Below, piece by piece: positions 6,314 through 13,435 of a DNA stretch of 14,059 nt (its first letter is position 1; every line of letters begins with the position of its first letter). Both the position numbers and the translations under genes were made by a program. The notes beneath the pieces are model-generated. The model was not told the DNA's origin. It searched no databases and saw only the letters and a program-made list of their open reading frames with translations. Where the stretch lies: the NCBI GenBank assembly GCA_021828925.1, contig JAJZCT010000020.1, positions 1-14,059 of the forward strand, read 5' to 3'. Source of the stretch: Planctomycetota bacterium (GTDB taxonomy: Bacteria; Planctomycetota; Phycisphaerae; WQYP01).

Positions 6314-7685
6314 GGGCGGCCTCCTTGCTGCCTGGCGCTGCCGAAATCACTGCCGCATCCGTGTAATCGTGGCGTTGATCCACCATTCGCTTGAGCTTGC
6401 GATCATGGCGGAGAAACCCCGGCGGATGCGTGATCAAACGCATATCAAATATGCCAATATCAAGGTTTTTGGTCAAATCCGGATATTGCAATCGCATCTG
6501 CTCCAGGACCGCGCGATGCAACGATTCGTCATCGGTGCGGAGGCATTCTACGTGAATTTCCATGATCTCTCGCAGGCCATCGAGTTTGAACACTACCTGC
6601 CAGTCATGCGTTAAACCCTCCATAGGCCGCAAAATATTTTCAAACATCAGGGGATATAAATTGCCCCCGCTGGCGACAATTAATTCATCACGGCGGCCCC
6701 GCAGTCGGCTCATACGCATGCCCTTTAAACCGCAGGGACATTGTTCGGGAATCAGTCGCGTGATATCCCGCGTGCGATAGCGCACCAACGGCATTACTGT
6801 GCGGCGCAAGGTTGTAAACACCAGTTCCCCAAGCCCGTTGGTATCCGGTTCAATGACCTCCGGATAAAAGTCCGTGTCGTCCAGATGGTAGACGTCCGGT
6901 TGATCGCAGGGTTGATAACCCATGCCCCCGCCGAGTTCCACACTGCCGTAGCACATGCGAACTTTGGCTCCTTGCCAGACGCGGTTCATCCATTCGATGG
7001 CGTCGCGCGGCATTTCTTCAGCTCCACCAATCAGTAGCTTCAGCGGGACGCTTCCGTGCTGCTCGGCCAATTCCGTCAGACGGATCAGCCACGTAGGTTC
7101 ACCCATAATGACATTAAATTCATACTGCTTGAGCCGCCGATATACCTCCAGCGGGTCAACTTTCCCAAAGGCCATGCAAAAGCAATCAAGCCTCATCAGG
7201 GCATTATGCACCAACATGCCGGGAATCCACATGCTGAAATCAAAAGCGTTGGCCACGCGATCGGTGGATCGCAGGCCCATGACCTGCAAACCTGCGGCGT
7301 CAATTTGCGCGATTTGTGACAACTCGCTTTGGTGGTAATAAATCTGTTTATTTTTTCCGCTGGTTCCGGAAGATTCAAAAACAATGTTCGGTGTCTGGCA
7401 GATAAACGCCTTGGGGTTGGCGATAATATCTTCCGGCATGGTATAAAAATCGCCAAGATCAGATGGCCTGCGAACCCTGGTCGGATCAATGCCCCGGTCG
7501 TGGAAGGCTTTGCGATAAAATTCGCTGTGACGACCGACATATTTCACAATCTTTCGGAATCGCTGTGCCCGAAGTGTCGCCACGAGCCACGGCGGCATGG
7601 CTTGATAAATTCGCGCCGTGTTCGCCGGACTAAGCTGGTCAGCAAAAAAGTCTACCGGATTCAATTTCAGGTACCATCCTTTCAA
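6306..7685 (-). CDS. PaaK/CapK-like adenylate-forming ligase
   Basis: About 459 residues from the TTG at 7685. Motifs of the phenylacetate-CoA ligase / coenzyme F390 synthetase / CapK branch of the ANL superfamily appear in order: SSGTSGKNK (about 105-113, ATP phosphate loop), CYGSVE (245-250), VRYRTRD (301-307) and GRRDELIVASGGNLYP (330-345), then the mobile C-terminal domain. These enzymes activate a carboxylate as an acyl-AMP and pass it to CoA, an amine or a carrier. The start is uncertain: the frame opens at an ATG at 7811, but that overlaps the aminotransferase gene by 88 bp with no ribosome-binding site. TTG 7685, or TTG 7664 preceded by AAAGGA, is likelier. A CPCG motif near 316-319 might bind metal. 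The acid substrate cannot be told. It is preceded by an aminotransferase and followed by SGNH. Confidence 0.8.
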   Translation of the reverse strand: MKGWYLKLNPVDFFADQLSPANTARIYQAMPPWLVATLRAQRFRKIVKYVGRHSEFYRKAFHDRGIDPTRVRRPSDLGDFYTMPEDIIANPKAFICQTPNIVFESSGTSGKNKQIYYHQSELSQIAQIDAAGLQVMGLRSTDRVANAFDFSMWIPGMLVHNALMRLDCFCMAFGKVDPLEVYRRLKQYEFNVIMGEPTWLIRLTELAEQHGSVPLKLLIGGAEEMPRDAIEWMNRVWQGAKVRMCYGSVELGGGMGYQPCDQPDVYHLDDTDFYPEVIEPDTNGLGELVFTTLRRTVMPLVRYRTRDITRLIPEQCPCGLKGMRMSRLRGRRDELIVASGGNLYPLMFENILRPMEGLTHDWQVVFKLDGLREIMEIHVECLRTDDESLHRAVLEQMRLQYPDLTKNLDIGIFDMRLITHPPGFLRHDRKLKRMVDQRHDYTDAAVISAAPGSKEAAHA

Positions 7686-7723
7686 GTTTCCGCTGGCTTT
7701 TAGTGCGGTTTTGCGCGTCTTGT

Positions 7724-9079
7724 CTAGCGAACAGTCTTCATGGCCTGTCCGATTGCCTGGGTCGTAAATTCCAAGTCGTCGGCACTGTGCGCCGCGCTGA
7801 CAAACCAGCATGCGGAGCCGGAACTGTTGACATGCACACCCTGCATCAGCAGCGAATGGCGGAATGCCGCATAGCGCTGCGTGTTGACTTTTAACAAGTC
7901 CCGATAATGTTTCAACGGTTGGCCGTCTTCATTAAAAATGACTTGAAACATGCTGCCCACGCCTTGCACCACGCACGCAACCCCCGCGTCGGCGGCGGCC
8001 CGGCGAATTGCTTCCATGCAGCTTCGGCCATGACTGTAAATATTTTCCAGCGTGCCCGGCTCATTTATTTTTCGCAAAGTATAAAGTGCGGCCGCGGCAC
8101 ACAGCGGATTGCCATTGTATGTTCCTCCATGTTTTACAACATTGGCACCCACTTGCTCCATAATCACCCGGCGGCCCGCAAAAGCGCTGATGGGAAATCC
8201 TCCGCCGATGGCTTTGCTGAATATCGTTAAATCCGGTGTAACACCAAAATAGTGCGCCGCTCCCCCCCGGGCCAGTCGAAAGCCGGTGACAATTTCATCA
8301 TAAATCAGTAAAATCCCGCGTTTATCACATTGCTCCCGCAGCCAATGCAGCATTCCTTCTTCCGGCATAATGCAGGCGTTATTAGCAACAATCGGCTCCA
8401 AAATAATCGCTGCCGATTCAGCACCGTGTTCATCAAGCAGTTGTTTAATAAGGTCCTTGTGATTCCACGGCGCGATAATGACATCCCCGCTGACACCTTC
8501 GGGAATACCCCGCGAATGGGGGCTGTTATGCGGGTGATCCAGCGGGCCGGCTTCGGTGGATGTGGGACGGTTGCTTATCGCCAGCACATCAATCCAGCCG
8601 TGATAGTGCCCCTCAAATTTGATAATCCGATTGCGACCGGTATAGCCGCGCGCCGCACGGATGGCCCCGCTGATGGCTTCCGATCCGGAATTCGCATAAC
8701 GCACCAGTTCCGCCCCGGGAACCATGGCGCAGATTTGTTCCGCCAGTTCCACCTCTACCGTGTTGCACGTGCCAAACATGGTGCCACGGTCCAACTGCTC
8801 CTGCACCGCTAAGACCAGGCCACGTTCCGCGTGGCCGAGAATCGCGCTGCCATAGCTCAGCAGGTAATCAATAAATTCGTGGCCATCCACATCCCACACG
8901 TGGGACTTTTTGCCCCGGGCAATGTACAACGGATAGGGCAACGGCCCGGTGGTGGAACTGCGGGCCGAACTGCTGATTCCGCCCGCCAATACTTGCTTGG
9001 CGCGGGCAAACCATTGCTGGGACTGACTCGTCGCATGAAGATCCGTTAACCCCAGAGGATGTACCATCGTTTGTGTCAT
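7724..9079 (-). CDS. class III aminotransferase, glutamate-1-semialdehyde aminomutase-like
   Basis: 451 residues, PLP-dependent fold type I. NSGSEA (130-135) holds the cofactor phosphate, FEGHYHGW (155-162) stacks on the ring, the Asp of DEIVTGFR (261) contacts the pyridine nitrogen, and Lys289 in FSKAIGGGFPISAF forms the Schiff base. The wording is close to HemL, which moves an amino group within glutamate 1-semialdehyde for tetrapyrrole synthesis. However, HemL-like paralogues are common in natural-product and sugar pathways, and the company here (ligase, amidohydrolase, transporter pair) does not suggest haem synthesis, so I give no symbol. It starts 4 bp after the stop of the M20 gene with a weak ribosome-binding site, and a second in-frame ATG lies at 9067. 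Cytoplasmic. Confidence 0.87.
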   Translation of the reverse strand: MTQTMVHPLGLTDLHATSQSQQWFARAKQVLAGGISSSARSSTTGPLPYPLYIARGKKSHVWDVDGHEFIDYLLSYGSAILGHAERGLVLAVQEQLDRGTMFGTCNTVEVELAEQICAMVPGAELVRYANSGSEAISGAIRAARGYTGRNRIIKFEGHYHGWIDVLAISNRPTSTEAGPLDHPHNSPHSRGIPEGVSGDVIIAPWNHKDLIKQLLDEHGAESAAIILEPIVANNACIMPEEGMLHWLREQCDKRGILLIYDEIVTGFRLARGGAAHYFGVTPDLTIFSKAIGGGFPISAFAGRRVIMEQVGANVVKHGGTYNGNPLCAAAALYTLRKINEPGTLENIYSHGRSCMEAIRRAAADAGVACVVQGVGSMFQVIFNEDGQPLKHYRDLLKVNTQRYAAFRHSLLMQGVHVNSSGSACWFVSAAHSADDLEFTTQAIGQAMKTVR

Positions 9080-9083
9080 AGGT

Positions 9084-10406
9084 CTATTTTACCGGTAAAG
9101 TTGTCCAATGTATTGCACACAGCGCAAAGGATCGCGCCGCTTCATGCACCGCTTTTAACTCCACGAATTCATCCATCCCATGCGCCTGCTCCAGGCTGCC
9201 GGGACCCCATACCAGCGTAGGTGTTTGATCGATACCCCAACGCAAGCCAGCTTCACACCCTGCGTTAAAACCGCGCCATGACATGCTGCTTGCTGTTAAA
9301 CCAATATCTGTCATTGCCGCCAACGCACATTGCGCCAGCGGATGTTCTGCGGATAATTCATGGCCGCCATATTCTTCGGAAAATTCGATTTCCAATCGGC
9401 ACCCGCCACCTTTTCCTTTTTGCTGCAATTCACGCAGCCGATCCTGAAACCGCTTTTTCCAAACGTCAAATTCATCGGCTGGCAGCAATTCCAGGTACCC
9501 CGCGCACTGGGCTAAATCACAGGTGGCACCTTGCCAATTTCCGCCCTCAATATGATCCACCGTAATGGGGCGCATAATAGGATAGGGGGCAAACAACTCA
9601 TTGGCGTCGGGCTTGGCAAATTCCGTTTCCATAAGTTCCAGGTGTTCCAGCACCGCACGCAAGCCGACGATGGCGTCGATTCCCAGCCATTTGACTGTGC
9701 CATGCACCGCTTTGCCATGTACCCGGATGGCGAATCTTACGCCGCCGCGCGATGCATTTCGTGGCTGTCCCTCGGTGGGTTCCAGCACAATTAACCCATC
9801 CGGATGATACCCGCGCACATGACTGGTTAATGTGCCCAGCCCCACGCAATCCTCTTCGCCAGGAACAATTTCCACCATCACATCGCCCGGCAGGCCCTGG
9901 GGATATATTTGTTTTAGTGTCACCAATGCCGCCAGCGCACTGGCCAGCGGTCCTTTTACATCGCAAGCGCCCCGGCCATAAATCCGCCCATCGGCTATTT
10001 TCCCCGACCATGGGCCATGCGCCCACCGCTGTGGATCACCCGGTGCAATGACATCGCTGTGCGCATTGAACATCAAGCTGCGGCCAACGCCACAGCCTGG
10101 AAATTTGATCACCAAGGTGGGGCGCCCAGCCAGCGGAATGTGCCGTAAAGTTGCTTGACGATAGGCGCTAAGCGCTGCTTCCGAAGACTCAAATAAATCC
10201 GTTTCAAAGCCATTTTGTTGGGCCCACCGCGCGATAAAAACTACCAGATCGTGCTCATTGCCGCTGGTAGAGGGAATTTGCAACAGCCTTTCCAGCAGTT
10301 CCTCGGTGGCCGGCTGACGCTGATGCAGAATGCTTTCCAGTTCGCTTCGTAGACGCGGGGCGGTTGTTGCAAATGCATCGCGTTGGGTCGTGGTTATTGC
10401 AGGCAT
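9084..10406 (-). CDS. M20-family amidohydrolase/deacylase (ArgE/DapE type)
   Basis: 440 residues with the full di-metal site of M20 enzymes: His116 and Asp118 in NAHSDVI, Asp149 in GRGACDVKG, the general base pair Glu184-Glu185 in PGEEDCVG, Glu209 in LEPTEG and a late His near 409 in QAHGMDEF. The middle section (KAVHGTVKWLGIDAI) is the lid/dimerisation domain with its own conserved His. Family members remove acetyl, succinyl or aminoacyl groups from amines or split dipeptides. There is no signal peptide, so it is cytoplasmic. It sits 4 bp upstream of the aminotransferase and 34 bp behind the HAD gene. In a pathway with an amine-forming and an acid-activating step, it may unmask an amine protected as an amide. 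The exact substrate is unknown. Confidence 0.85.
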   Translation of the reverse strand: MPAITTTQRDAFATTAPRLRSELESILHQRQPATEELLERLLQIPSTSGNEHDLVVFIARWAQQNGFETDLFESSEAALSAYRQATLRHIPLAGRPTLVIKFPGCGVGRSLMFNAHSDVIAPGDPQRWAHGPWSGKIADGRIYGRGACDVKGPLASALAALVTLKQIYPQGLPGDVMVEIVPGEEDCVGLGTLTSHVRGYHPDGLIVLEPTEGQPRNASRGGVRFAIRVHGKAVHGTVKWLGIDAIVGLRAVLEHLELMETEFAKPDANELFAPYPIMRPITVDHIEGGNWQGATCDLAQCAGYLELLPADEFDVWKKRFQDRLRELQQKGKGGGCRLEIEFSEEYGGHELSAEHPLAQCALAAMTDIGLTASSMSWRGFNAGCEAGLRWGIDQTPTLVWGPGSLEQAHGMDEFVELKAVHEAARSFALCAIHWTTLPVK

Positions 10407-10440
10407 AAGGCTCGCATTCTTTCGTTAGGTTTAAAGCGAT

Positions 10441-11133
10441 TTATATCGCTGCTACCTGCGATGTCCATGCCCCATTCATGATCGCGATAATTTCGTGCAG
10501 ACTGTTGTATGGAATATAGGCGTGTTGCCGGAACGCCAATTCCTGCGCCAGAACCCCTTTGGCAAATACGACATCGGCTTGGCGGGCCGGGCAGATATCA
10601 CTGCGGCCGTCGCCTATGTAAATGGTTTTCCGCCGCCCTACGTGCAATTCCCGGGCGCTGCTGCATTTACAATGAGCTGCCGCCGATAAGCAAAATTCCG
10701 TTTTGTGTGGGCACACCAGGTGAAGTTGCTGATCCATTCGGGCGATTCGATTGGCCCGAATTTTAATATCGCCCACGTTAAAGCGGTTAAGGATTCTGCG
10801 AATAAATTTTTCAATGCCGTCGCTGAGAATGGCAAACGGGACGTGATACTGCCGCAGCATGGCAATCAACGGCAGAAATCCCTGATCAATTTCCACTTGA
10901 TCGATAAAATCGTAAAGGTCGTTATCGGAAACGTCCAAAAGCGCGAATTCTTCGCGTAAACACGCCTCCGAGCCGATCAACCCCGCTTGCCACCGCTCTT
11001 CAATGAGCCGCCATGATTCATTGCGTGAAAACCTGTTTACCAATTCGTCCAGCACATCCTGTCGCGAGATCGTGCCGTCAAAATCAAACCATACCTGTGC
11101 GGCTTGGGGATCAGGTAGAATCACGTTTTTCAC
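10441..11133 (-). CDS. HAD-IB phosphatase, MtnX/phosphoserine phosphatase-like
   Basis: 230 residues, first gene of the operon. HAD motif I is DFDGTIS with nucleophile Asp17 and acid/base Asp19, motif II is AILSDG (101-106), and motif IV is IGDGRSD (173-179) followed by CPARQADVVFAK. The helical cap between motifs I and II and the PHKTEFC ... CKC cysteine cluster (Cys148, 155, 157) resemble the 2,3-diketo-5-methylthiopentyl-1-phosphate phosphatase (MtnX) branch. No other methionine-salvage gene is nearby, so the substrate is probably another small phosphate ester. The start is GTG at 11133, with AGAGG about 11 nt upstream; no in-frame ATG is near. It follows a promoter and a hairpin-bearing leader of about 140 nt. 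Confidence 0.82.
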   Translation of the reverse strand: MKNVILPDPQAAQVWFDFDGTISRQDVLDELVNRFSRNESWRLIEERWQAGLIGSEACLREEFALLDVSDNDLYDFIDQVEIDQGFLPLIAMLRQYHVPFAILSDGIEKFIRRILNRFNVGDIKIRANRIARMDQQLHLVCPHKTEFCLSAAAHCKCSSARELHVGRRKTIYIGDGRSDICPARQADVVFAKGVLAQELAFRQHAYIPYNSLHEIIAIMNGAWTSQVAAI

Positions 11134-11160
11134 TATGAAAATTCCTCTTAAAGCAAGAAT

Positions 11161-11217
11161 GGTTTCTCGGCCCCGCTGGGCCTTATGGGGCCGCCGGGAC
11201 TGTTGTGAGAAAACCAG
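11161..11217 (-). promoter_or_regulatory. stem-loop-rich leader of the seven-gene operon
   Basis: Between the predicted start (near 11275) and the GTG of the HAD gene, CGGCCCC (11168-11174) pairs with GGGGCCG (11187-11193), and outside it GGTTTCTC (11161-11168) can pair, with one bulge, with GAGAAAACC (11209-11217). Inside, GGCCC and GGGCC offer a competing pairing. This could be an attenuator or RNA switch. No known riboswitch class was recognised. Confidence 0.4.
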
Positions 11218-11281
11218 TTTTTAGATCCTCGATAAACGGGGATTCTTATCCCATTCATCGCGTTTTCCAAAGTCCTGCACT

Positions 11282-11311
11282 ATTTTAGAGTAAAAGGGGG
11301 GTGAATATCAA
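11282..11311 (-). promoter_or_regulatory. sigma70-like promoter of the seven-gene operon
   Basis: Read on the - strand: -35 TTGATA (11306-11311), 18-bp spacer, -10 TAAAAT (11282-11287). Both hexamers are one base from consensus. Transcription would start near 11275, about 140 nt before the HAD start codon. Confidence 0.6.
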
Positions 11312-11313
11312 CC

Positions 11314-11339
11314 GTGGTCAATAGTGGTGGTCAATAGTT
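11314..11339 (-). repeat. two tandem 13-bp repeats just upstream of the operon -35
   Basis: GTGGTCAATAGT occurs at 11314-11325 and 11327-11338 with a 13-bp period. It abuts the -35 on its upstream side, a usual place for a tandem activator-binding site. It may also be a simple slippage duplication, since GTGGTCAATAG with no further degeneracy is present only twice. Confidence 0.5.
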
Positions 11340-11365
11340 GGGGCGTTACCGGTGCCAAGAGGCTC

Positions 11366-11953
11366 CTACCTGGCCAGTCGTGCCAGCGATTTATTAACCG
11401 CGTTGATATCAAACGCTTCGGGATCAAACTTGCCCAGCCACTCAGCGAATTCCTCATGGTCGGGATGCTCTTTATCGTTGATCGCGGCCAGCTTGTCGTA
11501 GTATCCCCACAGGCCGCCGCAATCCTCAGGCGGACAGGCCATTTCGCCTCCAGTGCAGACGATGGGCTTTTTTAAAACCGGGATTTTCTTTTCAACGACA
11601 ATCGTATGTATCCAACTGTCGCCAAAGTCGTATTCGTAAAGGAATTCCTTTCTTGTTCTTATAGCCTTGGCCACGCTAATTTTCGAGTCATCTTCACCGG
11701 TATCATCAAAGTCATCCAATGGATCATATCCGGTGTACCGCACCTCGCCGATTTCAAACTGATGCATATGGCTATTGTTCCAACCCATGGCCGTCTGAAT
11801 TACAAGGTGCAGGCCCGCAAGGGTGAGGTTCGCCGGAACGATTACCCGCCGCCAGATCGGCGGGTTGCTTTCATCCAGAGTAATTTTCAGTTGCAATCCG
11901 CCAGTGGAAAATCTGCCGATACCCCTCTTCGCCGGTTGCTTCTTTTTCGCCAT
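11366..11953 (-). CDS. plasmid pRiA4b ORF-3-like protein
   Basis: 195 residues. The wording is that of the pRiA4b ORF-3 family: PPIWRRVIVPANLTLAGLHL (31-50), GWNNSHMHQFEIG (57-69), YEYDFGDSWIHTI (106-118) and CTGGEMACPPEDCGG (133-147), ending with an acidic-aromatic helix region. The family is common in bacterial accessory DNA and near transposons; its biochemical role is not established. The three cysteines at 133, 140 and 145 might bind metal. AAGGAG lies 6 nt before the ATG, and the stop codon of the truncated nucleotidyltransferase upstream overlaps that ribosome-binding site, so this gene's expression may now depend on the promoter of the genes behind. A basic N-terminus (MAKKKQPAKR) is present. 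Confidence 0.85.
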   Translation of the reverse strand: MAKKKQPAKRGIGRFSTGGLQLKITLDESNPPIWRRVIVPANLTLAGLHLVIQTAMGWNNSHMHQFEIGEVRYTGYDPLDDFDDTGEDDSKISVAKAIRTRKEFLYEYDFGDSWIHTIVVEKKIPVLKKPIVCTGGEMACPPEDCGGLWGYYDKLAAINDKEHPDHEEFAEWLGKFDPEAFDINAVNKSLARLAR

Positions 11954-11956
11954 GTT

Positions 11957-12085
11957 CTACTCCTTATCACCTGTGAATCGTGGTCGGCCATGAAAAGCCA
12001 CCGCATCGCCGCCGACAATAACGTACTTAACGCGGCCGGCGTTTAACAACGCGACAAACTCGCGCAAGTCTTTGGGAAGTTTCAT
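11957..12085 (-). pseudogene. nucleotidyltransferase N-terminal remnant (toxin-like)
   Basis: 42 codons from ATG 12085 to a TAG at 11957-11959. MKLPKDLREFVALLNAG is followed by VKYVIVGGDAVAFHG and RPRFTGD, then KE and stop. This is the start of the small nucleotidyltransferase family whose usual text is 'YLVVGGHAV..HG.PR.TGDIDFF'. The chain breaks exactly where the catalytic DxD should come, so the product cannot be an active enzyme. The residue after the GG is Asp where His is common. It overlaps the 3' end of the small partner gene by 59 bp in another frame, and its stop sits in the ribosome-binding site of the pRiA4b-like gene, which marks the deletion junction. Confidence 0.7.
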
Positions 12086-12218
12086 CGTTGCTCCGTTGCG
12101 CGTTAATCAGGTCCAATAGAATATCCAGACGCTGGGTGGGTGAAAGAGCCCTGTAATATGCCCGATCCGCGGCATCCGCCGCGTGATGGGAGTTGAATGT
12201 GCGCGCAATTTGTTTCAT
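12027..12218 (-). CDS. small partner protein of a nucleotidyltransferase module (antitoxin-like)
   Basis: 63 residues: MKQIARTFNSHHAADAADRAYYRALSP, then TQRLDILLDLINAQR and a basic tail ending RVVKRRPR. The pattern 'F.s...A..AD..YY..LtP.qRLdiLl.Li' is that of small helical proteins usually encoded just before, and overlapping, a small nucleotidyltransferase gene. The last 59 bp double as the start of the truncated nucleotidyltransferase. It begins 12 bp after the VapB-like gene ends, with no clear ribosome-binding site (GCCCTC before ATG), so it probably depends on coupling. With the enzyme destroyed, it is an orphan. The role as antitoxin is inferred from arrangement only. Confidence 0.6.
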   Translation of the reverse strand: MKQIARTFNSHHAADAADRAYYRALSPTQRLDILLDLINAQRSNDETSQRLARVCRVVKRRPR

Positions 12219-12230
12219 GAGGGCATTATA

Positions 12231-12608
12231 TCATAAGGGTCCAAGGAATTGGTTTTCATCTTGGCTTTCATCAGGGCCGTGATGGGCTTCGGCCGTGGCA
12301 GTATTCCCGGGGAACACGGCCGCGCGGGGAAACTTCGCATAGCCGTCGGCTTTGTCGGTGGCGGAGCGCACCATAGAAGCATCCCGTCGCGGCTTAGTAA
12401 GTTTCATAATCTCATCGGTGGACAAGCCGGTGCCGGCACCGCCGCGCATTTGTGCGATCAATGCGTTTCCTCGCCGTCCACCGGATAGCTTACGTAAAAT
12501 AACCTCTTTCCCGCGCATGATAAACTCCACGTCCGTGTGTGAAAGAATCCCCGTCCGCTCGCGAATTGCCCGCGGAACTGTTACTTGGCCCTTCGTCGTC
12601 ACCTTCAT
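12231..12608 (-). CDS. AbrB/VapB-type antitoxin with an abnormal C-terminal tail
   Basis: 125 residues. Residues 1-45 form a SpoVT-AbrB swapped-hairpin domain: MKVTTKGQVTVPRAIRERTG, then VEFIMRGKEVILRK. Residues 46-72 (GNALIAQMRGGAGTGLSTDEIMKLTK) are the toxin-binding tail typical of VapB antitoxins, which normally end here at about 75-80 residues. Here the frame runs on for some 53 unusual residues (from PRRDASMV to QFLGPL), hydrophilic and without recognisable fold, probably sequence from a decayed toxin gene or a foreign junction read through after loss of the natural stop. No VapC follows. AGGAG lies 8 nt before the ATG. DNA binding is expected to survive. A 27-bp piece (12397-12423) is repeated exactly at the right edge. 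Confidence 0.75.
   Translation of the reverse strand: MKVTTKGQVTVPRAIRERTGILSHTDVEFIMRGKEVILRKLSGGRRGNALIAQMRGGAGTGLSTDEIMKLTKPRRDASMVRSATDKADGYAKFPRAAVFPGNTATAEAHHGPDESQDENQFLGPL
12397..12423. repeat. 27-bp exact direct repeat, copy 1
   Basis: Identical to 13931-13957 in the same orientation. It encodes the STDEIMKLT part of the VapB-type antitoxin. The copies are 1534 bp apart and reflect two related antitoxin genes; they could recombine and delete what lies between. Confidence 0.85.
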
Positions 12609-12754
12609 GATTGAAACTCCTATCTACATGTATCGCCACGCCTAAGCACGCTAAAACTGCGGCGCCCGTGGTAATATTCTTACAATTCCCAATACTACGA
12701 CTTTGCAACGCGGAAGCACAATGGTGGGCATCACACCCTCTCTTAGCGGTGTTA

Positions 12755-13435
12755 TTAGCCCACCACCTGATCGAAAACCAACGTGGCTAGACGCGAGCAA
12801 GCTTCCGCAACCGTTTGCCAGCTCTGCCAAGGTGAAATCAGATTGCGATATTCAGCAAGACCTTCCTCACTAAGATCAAATGGCATGGGATTGGCCAGTT
12901 GAATAACCAACTGGAGTATCGCCGATTCTCCATTGGGTTGCGGATAAAGCGCATCCAGAGTTTTCAAGGCGACAGCAACCTCAGCATTCCCCATGTTGGC
13001 GGCCAGCGCGACAAAATCCAGATAATCGCGTGTGGCGTTGCGTTTAAGAATTAGAATTCCCTTGATGCGCAGGATCTCCGCAGGTGTTGGTAATGTTATC
13101 ACTTCGTCCTGGACAGTAACTTTCGTCGTCTCCAATGGGGATGCGCGTATCAGTTGCCGCACTCCAGTCTCGATACCATCGAGGCTTCCAAGAATTAATA
13201 CGGGCCGGTTAACTCGCGCGGTCTTCCATCCAGCAACGGATTCAAGCTCCGCAAGAACCTGATCGAACCGTGAACGCAAATCAGTCAGGACGTGGTCGGC
13301 ATCATTCGAGAACCGGTGCTTGGCGTGCATTGCCGACGCGGTACCCCCAACGAGAACCGCCCCTGGAAGAATCCGCTGAAGTCGGCCGGCGGCCAGCAGC
13401 AGCCGCTCCCAGTCAGGTTGAGTGTTGTTGGACAT
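12755..13435 (-). CDS. nucleotidyltransferase, AbiEii-like toxin candidate
   Basis: 226 residues from ATG 13435 (the frame is open further upstream but that part lies inside the neighbouring gene). VLVGGTASAMHAKHRFSNDADHVL (27-50) is the minimal nucleotidyltransferase signature: GG-x-A..H, then R-x-S-x-D-x-D with Asp45 and Asp47 as metal ligands. PTPAEILRIKGILILKRNATRDYLDFVALA (about 138-167) resembles the C-terminal helical part of AbiEii/DUF-type proteins, with the R-D-Y-x-D block. Such proteins add nucleotides to RNA or protein targets and act as toxins or phage-defence effectors in two-gene systems. The start overlaps the 3' end of the small upstream gene by 23 bp, the arrangement of a toxin-antitoxin pair. 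It looks intact, in contrast to its neighbours. Confidence 0.75.
   Translation of the reverse strand: MSNNTQPDWERLLLAAGRLQRILPGAVLVGGTASAMHAKHRFSNDADHVLTDLRSRFDQVLAELESVAGWKTARVNRPVLILGSLDGIETGVRQLIRASPLETTKVTVQDEVITLPTPAEILRIKGILILKRNATRDYLDFVALAANMGNAEVAVALKTLDALYPQPNGESAILQLVIQLANPMPFDLSEEGLAEYRNLISPWQSWQTVAEACSRLATLVFDQVVG

Noticed and set aside
7686..7811. N-terminal extension of the PaaK-like ligase to the ATG at 7811
   Set aside because: It would overlap the aminotransferase by 88 bp, has no ribosome-binding site, and reads as unrelated residues before the usual family N-terminus.
7724..9079. Naming the aminotransferase hemL
   Set aside because: Motifs fit, but no tetrapyrrole gene is near and HemL paralogues in other pathways look the same by eye.
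11282..11365. Short direct repeats as a CRISPR or iteron array
   Set aside because: Only two 12-bp units with a 1-bp gap; no further copies or spacers.
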